Assembly: GCA_964017065.1 (NCBI GenBank)
Contig: OZ024792.1
Span: 1,301,363 to 1,365,362 of the forward strand
Origin: Haliclona indistincta
Taxonomy: Eukaryota; Porifera; Demospongiae; Haplosclerida; Chalinidae
Reading direction: 5' to 3'
DNA: 64,000 nucleotides
Part shown: in pieces, positions 50,821-61,900 of the stretch
Layout: every line of letters starts with the position of its first letter
How positions within the stretch are numbered: the first letter of the stretch is position 1
The notes under the pieces: model-generated
Seen by the model: only the letters and a program-made list of their open reading frames with translations
The model's database searches: none
Told to the model about the DNA's origin: nothing
Made by a program: the position numbers and the translations under genes

Positions 50821-51746
50821 CCCCTCCCACCCACCTCTCTAGTAAGTTCATACCAAATGTATTGTTTATGTTGTAAAGATGCCCCTCCCCTAACCACACC
50901 TTGTCAACCAAAAAAATACCTTTTAGAACCACACTTTATGATCAAAGTCGTTTCACAACTGAACCATGCAGGAGGCAGCCCACCCACACGGTTGGGACTA
51001 CTTTTAATTCAGTTATAGCATCAGAGATTCAATACCAGACCGGCCCAGTTCCGGTATTAGATTCTGCCTATACGGACTGCATTATTATTATTGGTTACAA
51101 AATAGCAGCTGCCTCGTGATTGTATCAAAGAGAATTCCCATCAAGTGTCTAGTTGCAGGTGTGGTCGCTTCCTTGTCACCAGTGTGGTGGTGTGACCTAC
51201 TGACTGCTTGTGTTGTTGTGGGCAATTCATCATCATTCTGGTCACCTTTGAAATTGTTAAGAGCCGTCTTTGAAATTTTGTCGTTATAAAAACATGCAAT
51301 TAATTTTGATCATGGGCTGCCCAGTAGAGCGGTTATCTGTCTTCTTCAATGTTAAAGTGTAGATCACCTTCATGCAGTAATGTGTTCATTCTCTGTTGTG
51401 TGACAGAGACTAAACGCATTAGTTCATGAAAGTGACACCTATCACACCAACATTTCAAGACAATGATTGTGTGTTACAACTTACCATTCATTGCTCAATT
51501 ATTTCCCGGCAGTTTTCTACTGAAGTTACCAATAGGAACAAAGCCGCCAACTAGACAACCGATATGTAGGTAGCACCATTGAACAACTATTATATCTAGA
51601 GAGAACCAATGATCTGTTGTTTTGCAATTAGTAATATTATTTAAATTACAGACGAAAAAAACACGAACAAACGAAATGGTTAAACAAGAGACGAACACAG
51701 CGATGAAATGATTAAATAAACAAACAGAGTGATTGATACGTTATAG
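50821..51746. other. Tail-to-tail spacer CCDC91 / TGF-beta receptor
   Basis: This interval contains 3' UTRs and unassigned single-copy sequence. A CACAC-rich stretch is absent and no family-like ORF is seen. Confidence 0.5.
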
Positions 51747-52328
51747 TTACATAAGTCTGGCAATTCTTTTCTTTATATTTAATGAAGATGGACGCCTGTT
51801 TGGGTCAGTGTCCCACCCTTCTTTTATAATAGTTACCAGTTGTCCCAATGTCTGCAAAAGATAAGAATTTCATGATAAGACAAACGATTGTGAATACTTG
51901 TATTATTATACTATGAGTAGAACTTGATGCATCGATAATTGGTGCACTTCGAAAATTCGAAACTTTTAAGTTTACTATCACACGATGCATATTTGATACT
52001 TAGAAATGCAAGCTCATTGTACTGGAACAATATGATTACACACAAAGCTCTTTGATCTACTGTATAGTGCAATACTTCACTACACACTTGTCAGCAGCTT
52101 GTCATGAACACACAGTGTCAGGTTTACCTTGTGAGTGAGGATTTCTGGCTTAAACGCAGGTCTCTCATTTTTGTTGACAATTAAATTTCTGACTTCCGCC
52201 TCCGTTGTTTCGCCAGTTATAAGTCCTTCGAAAGGTACAGAGTATGAAGATCCTTGTCCTGCAGTAAAGAAAGAGACAGTGATACAGGAAGTGGAGTATT
52301 GAACCCATTGAGACACCACAAGAGCATC

Positions 52329-52403
<75 letters not shown>

Positions 52404-55400
52404 AGAGAGTTCTTAGTTAATATATTTTCAAACACATTCTGGGGTACTCAAGCGATGTTTGGTGTTAAGCTTTGCACTATAAAGGCACCACGATGTCTTG
52501 CCTCACACCGTGCTATGGCAGAGTACTGGTGTTCTTACCATCTGGTGGGGAGCTGTTGACAATTTCCCAGAGCACCAGTGAGACTGAGTAGATGTCACCT
52601 GCTCGGTAGAATGAGAATTTGTCAGGCTGTCTCTCGGTGGTCAACACCTCAGGTGGTAGGTATCGGCGTGTCCCCTCCACATGAGGCGGCACACGGTCAA
52701 CCCCACCAACACCATTCTCTCGAACAGCCAGCCCCAAGTCAGCGATACAACACGTAGTGTCGTCACGTACCAAGATATTAGGTGATTTCAAGTCGCGATG
52801 CGCGATACCTAGTAATCAAGAAAAACAACAAACAAAATGAATCCCATCTTACTCTTTAGTAGTGCTTACCAGGTTTCCTCTTTGCTGAGGTGACCATCTG
52901 ATGATGGAGATACTCTAGACCGCTCAGAATTGATAGACATAGCTTTACTACATCTGCTGGACTGAATGGACCTTTCCGTAGGTTTTCGGACAAATTGCCT
53001 CTACTAATATATTCAAAGATAAGTATCGGCTCAGTAGAACCTACACAGAGAGAACAGAGGACAGTATTACACACACACACAGCATGCATGCTTACAGTTG
53101 CCACGGAAATGTGAGTCGGAGGCTATGAATCTCAGAATGTTACTGTTGTTCAACATCGAAGTGTTGTATATTTCTTCCTCTCTCTGGAAGAAGGGTATCT
53201 TTGCAGGATGGAAAGACTTGACGGCGATCTTTTCACCATGATACATTGCTGTGTAGTAAAACAATAAAATCAGTTGAACATGGTTCAAAAGCACTACAGG
53301 ACTTTCAGGATCAAGAATAGTTACACATCCATACATAAGAGATGTGCTGTGTTCTTACCAAGATAAACAGTCCCAAAGCTTCCTCTGCCAAGCTGTTTAA
53401 TGGTCTCTAGATCATCTCCTATCGTCCTTTCTGTCAGTATTGTTTGGTTGGTGTTAGATTTAAGAAGGCTCTCAGATATAGATGTTTCGTGTTTACAATC
53501 ACCCAGATCATTCGGTGATTCGACTGATCTTGGCGAAATCATGTCATGATGTCTGTGACACCTTCTGACACAGTAAGTTACACACACAGCAAGCAAGACG
53601 ATTTGGACTGTTGCGAACACTACAGTCAACACAGTGATGAATATCAGCATAGAAAAGTCCGGTGGATCACCAGTCACTACTGAAGGAGAGTTAGTAGTGA
53701 AAGGGATTGTGTTAGAGAAGGTTGAAGCAATAGAGAGAGAGGGAGATGCCGTGCCTATAGAAAAGTTGAACAAATTAATACTCACATTCACAGTGCAATG
53801 TCTTGCTTACCTGATGATGACAGGGTTGGTGCTAGACAACTGCTGTTGACGTCGAGATTGTAATAAGCTTTGTACGACTGAAGTTTCTCAACATTAGGAC
53901 AACTGTTACAATAGTCTTCTTTGCAGCACGTGACGTGGAACAGAAAACCACTTTCATTAACTGCCGGATCTCGACAAAACACAAGAGGAGTAGCTGGACA
54001 GTAGTAAGATACGACACGATATGAAGAATTGGGAAAAACAGCAACACCCGTGTAGCACACGGGTGCTGCTGTCATACAGGTCCCATTCTGGCAGTTGTGA
54101 CTAGGGCCGTTGCAGGCGCAGATGAGGGCATCAGTAGAGAGAACTGTATGGAGAGAGAGAGCAGAGAAAATTTAGCCAACCTGACCACTAGGAGGGACTT
54201 TGGTTCACTAGGGAGGGACATTATGAAGTAGTACACAGGTAGCCTGGCACCAGAAGCTATACAGCCATGCAGCACATAGCAACCCTATATGCTACACTGA
54301 TACATTCCCTTGGGTCCAGTTTCATTCTGACCAACATCTCAGTTGTTCAGATCAAATGCAGAGTGCATGACAACACTCCATGAATATAGTTGTATGTTCA
54401 CAGGCACCTTCTCACACATTGACATATTGAAATACAAGATCTTGCACTGACAGCTGTCCAAGAACAAAAATTAAATATTTGATCTACTGACAGCTACTGA
54501 GGGGTCGGCTTACATGAAGAGGGTGGATTAGTTTATACAGCACTGGTACAAGCTCCCACCCTCCATTAGAGTTATCAACCCTAACTAACTAGAATACAAT
54601 ACACTATTACAACAGACCACATCCCTGTACTAAGTAGAATTTAAGCAAGCTGGCAGCTGATGTTGTGTTATGGACTAAATGACCTCATCACAACAACCCA
54701 TTGGTCTCTGAAACTCTATCTACTAGCATCAATCACTCAACACAGTTCTGCCTATTGCTGCCTCATCACTAAGCTATACACTTCTCATCTTGTGAAGATA
54801 CAAGCAGCAATATGATCACAGACTCTCATAGCCCTCCCTCTCAGTGATAAGCATGTACATGTGAGCTATCCTATTCTAACCACTGTTTATCAGCCCATTA
54901 TGTCATTTCAAGGGAATGCACAAGCTACAAAACATTGCAAACTAGTGCCCACTTTGGGAAAATCAGAGAGGGAACCTTTTTCAAACCACTTTCAGGTTTA
55001 CATTTTGTGCACATCCTTTTAATAGAGAGAATCAAAGGCTTTGATGTTAGTGTTGTACATCGATCATTAATCTCTTACTCTAAAAGCTGACCACATCAAT
55101 AGTAGTCATGATCTACTACTCCTTCAGATACAGGTATGTATAATTACACGTTAGCAGCAGCACTCCAGAATGTCAGGCATGCATTATGTTAGGGGCTGGC
55201 TTGTGGTCACCGCACACACTAATGAGGCTGCATGCAGTGTTAATGCGAAAACCATGCACATGTTGTTTGTCTAGCTGGCTACTATTGCACAACAATTGAT
55301 TTACAGCGCGTGTGTGTGCGTCTTTGTAACTCACCAAACAACCAAGAACAGGCGATGATTCCTAGAGCGATCGCTGCTGGAAAACGAAAAAGATCAATGA

Positions 55401-55666
55401 TAAATCACACGTGCAAAATGCAGTCTAAAAACCACGCGCGCGTTGCATGCATACGAGCGCGCTGCAATATGCTGCAGTCGCACCCGGTAAACAATCATGC
55501 AGACAATATTCCCGCGCACTGAGCTAGCTAAACATGCTAAGTGTCCTCTGTGAATACAGTGTGTACTAGTGGCTCGATAATCTAATTACAAACAGACGCC
55601 CATACAACTGATCAGCAACCGCTTTAGAGCTACTACTGCAAGATACAAATCGCACTTACTGGACAT
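51747..55666 (-). CDS. TGF-beta receptor-like (type I-like) serine/threonine kinase
   Basis: Exons (minus) are 55666-55660, 55376-55335, 54143-53811, 53754-53359, 53248-53096, 53040-52870, 52808-52539, 52258-52128 and 51851-51747. They total 1608 nt, giving 535 aa. The signal peptide MSTAIALGIIACSWLF is followed by a short Cys-rich activin-receptor-type ectodomain ending CCKEDYCNSCP, then one membrane helix (SMLIFITVLTVVFATVQIVL). The kinase has GRGSFGTVYLG, the VAIK-type lysine in KIAVKSF, HRDLKSPNILV, ADLGLAV (the DLG form typical of type I receptors), GTRRYLPPEVL and EGWDTDPNRRPSS, and it ends RIARLM. Before the kinase the text SESLLKSNTNQTILTERTIGDDLETI takes the place of a GS domain but lacks the SGSGSG run. 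The ligand is unknown. It is head-to-head with the repeat protein gene. Confidence 0.9.
52331..52409. repeat. (AG)n microsatellite in receptor intron
   Basis: About 80 bp of nearly pure AG lie in the intron between two kinase exons (52259-52538). Confidence 0.9.
54144..55334. other. Intron 2 of the TGF-beta receptor-like gene
   Basis: A 1.19-kb intron separates the signal-peptide exon from the ectodomain exon. No gene or clear repeat is recognised in it. Confidence 0.55.
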
Positions 55667-55956
55667 CTTGTGCAGCTCTGCCAGCGAAGGTTCTGTACTT
55701 AGAGAGTCACGACTGAAGCATGCAGCATGCACATGTTATACTGTAGAACGATCGAAGTGTAACGGGGTCTAATTATTTGAAACCATACGGTAAGGCATGT
55801 TTTGTTTGTCGGTGGTTATGGCAATAATGATATTCATTAGATATCTGGGCGCTGCAGCAAAGATCCGCCTTTTTTAACTTGCAGGTAAAGGGCGATCAAC
55901 TGCTTTTCCACTGAAGCAGGCCTAAAATGTTCTAGTATTGCAAGTAAACTAATAAA
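55667..55956. promoter_or_regulatory. Bidirectional promoter receptor / repeat protein
   Basis: 290 bp lie between divergent start codons. The sequence is mixed with no TATA box; a short GC patch lies at 55847-55870. Co-regulation of a receptor and an extracellular matrix-like protein is only an inference from spacing. Confidence 0.45.
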
Positions 55957-58900
55957 ATGAGCCGAATTAAGTTCCATCCATCAAGCGGTTTGCTTGCTGC
56001 AAGTGGCTGGCTTCTGTTGGTACTCCTTTCTCTAGCTCCCTCTGCTTGTGGTGAGTTTGCAAAAACTTAGCATTGATAGTTGTTATAACTAAGTGCGCTT
56101 GGAGTAACACTTATCTTTGTGCAATCCACAGCTCAGTCACTCAGTTCATGGACTCTGGACTTAGATGAGGGAACATTCAGTCTAACAGTGGGCGGGGTAG
56201 CCTCGATTGATCCTGGAGGAACAAGATGTTCTCAGTTCAGGATCATCAACCAGGCCTCACCTACTCCCTCAGCCTCCTTCATCCTCTCAGACTGCGTTGG
56301 ACAGATGCCAGTCGGTCCGGTCGAGGTCACTTTTCAGTTGAATGAAGAAGATCTGAACAGCATCAAGCTGCTGCAGAATCTAGGCACACAACCTTCCAAC
56401 ACCTTCCTAGAAATTTCAAGCGGCAACATGCTCTTTGAGTCGGGAACCACAACAGAGGTGTCTCCGATATCCGGAACCAGTGCTATTGCAGCTACTGTTA
56501 TTCCAGACACCAGAAGTCCAGCCGTGATCAACAATGGCTTCACTCATTTTGATCTCGATTCGGGCCTGTTCACCATCTCTTTCACTGAGCCAGTCAATGT
56601 CGCTACCATCTCTCTTCCAAATACTCTGCAGTTTCAGCATTTCTCAGATGTTGAAGAAGACAGTGATATTTTCAATGTGGGAGAACTAGACTGCACTTCA
56701 TCTACAGTATGCGTCAATGGGCTCAACGTGACCTTTCCACTTCCTCGTTCCGAGTTGAATCTTTTGAAGCTGAACCAGCGTGTGTGCTCCTCAGCTGGCA
56801 ACTGTTGGTTGACCATCAACCAGTCTTTCATACAAGACATGGCGGGCAATCCCATCCAACTCATTCCTGACGGGTTGCGAACTGACGTCCGATATCCTCT
56901 GTTGTTTACTGATGACACTACTGGTCCCGTACTGGAATCTTTTGAGCTCAATATGACCTCTCAGATGCTCATTCTTTCATTTGATGAGCCGATAGACACA
57001 AGTGCCTGCAATTTCTCAGGCATCACTCTCCAAGGAGCTGCTTCAGTCTTACCCTCACAGACTGACCTTTACTACACTTTGACTGGAGGAGAAATACTTA
57101 CGGGAGACGGAGCAGTGATTCGCATTATGCTGTCACCGTTGGATATCAATGGACTCCAGTCCAGACCACTTGTGGCAACAGCTCAGGCAAACAGCTTCCT
57201 TTCTCTGGCATCCTCATCTCTTCGAGATGTTACGTATCCTCGTAATCCTGTTCAAACCATTCCGTCCTCTGCTGCTCAGCAAGTTAATATCTATCAGCCA
57301 GACACTGCCCCTCCTCGGATAAGCTCCTTTGTCTTGGACTTGGACAGCAACACTCTGAGGCTGACCTTCTCTGAGGCTGTGCTGGTGGATCAGCTTGACT
57401 TGACAAAGCTCCAAGTGACCTCTTCCTCATCAAGTGGAGCCATCACAAGGCAGCTCACTGGTGGTACAGCTCACCCCACACCACTCGATGCAGCATTGAT
57501 AGTGGTCTTCACCTTGTCACAAGATGACATCACGTTCCTAGAGGAGCGTTCAGACATTGCTACCAGCATATCTAGCACATACCTAGCAGCACAGGCAAGC
57601 TTTGCTACTGATACCAACAGTGTAACTAGTCTTGAGTTGCCGATCTCTTCAGCTCTGCAAGCTGATCAGCTGATTGCAGACTCTTCTGCACCAAGATTAG
57701 TCAGCTTTGCTCTAAACGTGAACAGCAGTAAACTCTCTCTTACTTTTGATGATGTCATCAATGCTTCTACTGTTGCTGTTGACGGTGTCACACTTCAGAA
57801 TGGGCTCTTCCGTCAGCCACTCCAATGGCACACTCTTAGCAGTGACTCTTCCAACAGTTCACTAGACAATGGGTTTGTCATAGACATCATACTTGGATTA
57901 ATGGATCTCAATCGGGTGAAGCAAATTAGAAATCTCGCTACAAGTGAACTGAACACTTACCTGACTCTAACAGCCTCATTTGCTGATGACGTGTTTGGTG
58001 CGGACATTTTAGCTGTTACCGATGGAAATGCAGTTCGTGCTAGTCAATACATAGCCGACACTACATCTCCTGTTTTGAATGAATGGACGCTCGATCTTGA
58101 CCGCGGACACTTCATTCTTAGCTTCTCAGAAACAGTGGATATCACCACTATCCAACCGTCACACATTACCCTCTTGGCTAGCCCAGGAGGAGTGTCATAT
58201 TCACTAACAGGAGCTGCTTCCTTCATACCCTCTGATGCTGCCGACATATTTGCTATCCAGCTCACTACTGCTGATCTTAACTACATCAAGTCACAAACTG
58301 GAATAGGTACAACAGTCAGCAACAGCTACTTGGCAATGCCTGCCACAGCAGTAGTAGACATGAACAGCAACATGGTGGTCCCAATTCTTCCTACTTCACC
58401 ACTCCAAGCGGTGGACGTGATCGATGACGTATCTCGAGCTAATCTACTGCAGTTCTCTCTAGACATGAACGCTGGTCTACTTAGTCTCACCTTTGACGAG
58501 ACTGTAGATGCATCCACTGTAAACACTACCGCATTGACACTTGTTAACAAGCCGTTGGGCTCCACTTCGTCACACGCTCTCTCTGCATCTTTGATTTCTT
58601 CCACAATGGACAGTCACGTCATCAACATCACTCTGAGTCAAGCAGATTTCAATGACATCAAGACAGCCAGCAATCTCGCCACTGCAGCTAGCGACACTTA
58701 CATTACAGCTACAGAGAACGTTGTCAATGACATGAGTCAGAATCTTCTGGCACCTATCATCGCATCATCTGCTCTTCAAGTGACCAGCTATACTCCAGAC
58801 ACCACCTTTCCTCGGCTTGTTGGATTCTCTCTCAGCATGTCTTCTGGAGAACTGGTACTGACTTTCAGCGAAACAGTGACTGCATCGACTCTAGACCCTA

Positions 58901-61900
58901 CGCAACTAACCATCAAGAACAATCCAGGTGACGTTGGTCGAGCCATTACTCTCACTGGTGGAGTGGTATCTCAAGCAGATGTACCAACTCTCACACTCAC
59001 TCTTAACAGCAATGATCTGGACCTGCTCAAACTGCACAGAGACATTGCTACTAGCATTTCCAACACATTCCTTGCTCTCACGTCAACTGCTGTCCAGGAT
59101 CAAGCTGACAATTTTGTTACAGCTGTTCCAGTTAACAACGCTCGTCAAGCCTCTCAGTTGACACCAGATACCATCCCGCCCAGACTGGTCAGTTTTGATC
59201 TAAATCTTGACACAAGGCGAGCTGCGCTGACTTTTGATGAAACTATTGATTCTACCACTTTCGTGATCACTGGAGTCACGTTTCAAAACAGAGCAACTGA
59301 TGCTACTGATTCCGTCACAGTGTCCGCTCTCAGTACTACCACCAGCTCACCTAGCACCGTGCTGGAGTTTGACCTTCACAGCACTGATTTCAACGCACTT
59401 GCAGCTGTCTTCCCGCTGGCTACGATGGAGGAGAATACCTTCATTAGCATCATAGCAGAGATAGTTCGTGACATGAATAACAATCCCTCTATTGCTATAT
59501 CGCCCAGCAATGCTCTACAGATCACTAACCACACTGAGGATAGGGTTCGACCATCACTTGAATCATTCGACTTCGATCTTGATGCTGGTGCTATCTTCCT
59601 CACATTCTCCGAGACAGTCAATGTTACCAGTTTGAATCCATCACAGCTCACGTTGCAGAATGCAGTATCGGCACCGACTAGTACCCAGTCTCTCAGCGGA
59701 GGAGTCACCAGCCAACCACAGAACAATGTCATCAGACTTGCTCTATTGCAGTCAGATCTCAACCAGCTCAAAGCTAACAGCATTCTCACATCCTTGGCTA
59801 GTCAGACCTACCTCAGCCTCACTTCGTCTACTGTTCAAGATATGAACAGAAACTTCATTGAGCCGATCCCAATGAGCAATGCTCAGTGGGTGAACACTTT
59901 TACTGATGACACAACTGGACCAGTACTGGAATCATACGATCTTGATTTCGACACAGGAATCTTGAGTATGTCCTTTGATGAACCGATTCTTGTGTCTACC
60001 TTTGAACCAATGGAGGTCACTCTCAGCAACACTGGCAGCAACTCCTTGTCACTCTCAGGAGGGATGGTACTCAGTAGTGACAGACTGACGTACGTAAGAA
60101 TGCAACTCACTAACAGCGAGCTGAACGAGCTGAAGCGTCTGCGCGTCTGCACTGCATCAAACCAGTGCACAATATCCATTTCCTCTTCCACGGTCTCTGA
60201 TGTTTCGAACAATCAGAACTCCCAGATTAGCTCTCTTGCTGTTTCCGGCTATACGATGGACTCCACAAACCCATCTGTGATCAGGTTCACTGACTTTAAC
60301 CTTGATGCTGGATCTTTCACGCTTCAGTTTTCTGAGACAGTAGACTCTGGTAGCACTGCTTCTAGAACAGTGGAGTTTCATAGTGAGTATGTTAATTCAA
60401 CTCATGTATTCAGTCCCTTGGATGCTCTCAATGTGTCTGCCGACAGTTCTAACTTAACTTTGTACCTGGAAATGACCGATCTTAATCTACTGAAGCTGAA
60501 CACAGAACTGTGTACGCACTCTAGCAACTGCTGGGTCAGGTTCCCAGCCGAGTTTGTCTCTGATGTGAATGGAAATGACGTGCTACCAATTCTTGCAGGT
60601 ACAATGGCTTCGTACCACTATCCCGACCTCTTTATACCGGACACTACTCCTCCTGTGCTTGAGAGATACGATATCGATCTGGACAATGGTCTCATGACGT
60701 TCACTTTCAATGAAATTGTCCGAGAAGCTACTTTCAATCCACTCAACATCAGCTTTCACAACACGACAGTGCTTGATGTCTCGCAAGCTCTTTACGATCA
60801 AGGAAGCTTTTCAAGAAGTGACGACGGATTGTCAATATCTTGGACAATGACCGTGCCTGACTTAAATTTGCTCAAGAGTCATGTCATGTTCTTTACATTA
60901 GTTTCAAATTCTTACATCAGCTACTATCACCTTATTGACGATGTCTCTGGAATCGGTACTGACCCACTGGCTTCTCTTCAAGCATCAGCGGTTCTTCCTG
61001 ACACTACCAGACCACAGCTTGCGTCATTTCTTTCTTTTAGCTTGGATAATTCCTCGTTCACTTTACTGTTTGATGAAGCCATGAATATCTCTTCACTGAA
61101 CCTCGAAGATTTAGCTATTGCTGAAAACCAGACCTACGACTCTTCGATTTATGACACAATCTACATGAACCCATTTCAGAGTCAACTATTCAGAAATGGA
61201 ACAATAAGTAATGTCACTCATTACATTCAACCTGGTCGATACAGACTCTCTGATTGCCCTTATTCATTGAACTTTATTTTTGAAGATCCAACGATGGCTG
61301 CAATGGTAGGAAATGTGACCAATGCTCCTCCCACTGCTGCCGCTAGCAACAGCTCATCATGGGAATCAGGAATGGGATCCGGCTCGGCATCAGGGTTGGG
61401 ATCAGGGTCAGGTGCCGATGTCGTCACTATGACTACCGATCCTCCTACAGTTGCCATGACAACACAATACGTCGACCCCTACCCAGTCTGGCTGGGAGGT
61501 TGTCTAATTGAGCTGATACTGCCTGTCCGCGAGCCCTGGTATCACCTGACAGGTGGAGAAGCTTTCTACGCAGATGAACGAAAGACACAAATAGTGGTTG
61601 CATTGAACAGACATGATGCTCGGATCCTCAAACTCAACATGAGTATAGCTGTTGAAGAAAGCAGTACGTACATAGCCTACAATGATACCGCCATAGACGA
61701 TCTCTCTGGTCATGAAATCACGCCGGTCTCTCTCTTCAATGCTACTCCAGTGCAGAATTTCATCAGAGACACCACTGCACCTTCACTAGAAGCATTTGAC
61801 ATTGATATCAACGAAGGCACAGTCACTCTCTCTTTTGATGATGTCATTGATCTGCAGAGCTTAGTACCAACTGAAGTCATACTATTGAATTCCCCTGGTA

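Noticed and set aside
53359..53754. Alternative acceptor for the receptor's transmembrane exon at 53679
   Set aside because: It is also in phase, but the upstream acceptor (after CTATAG, exon to 53754) gives a longer Ser/Thr juxtamembrane ectodomain; both remain possible, and the longer was used for the model.
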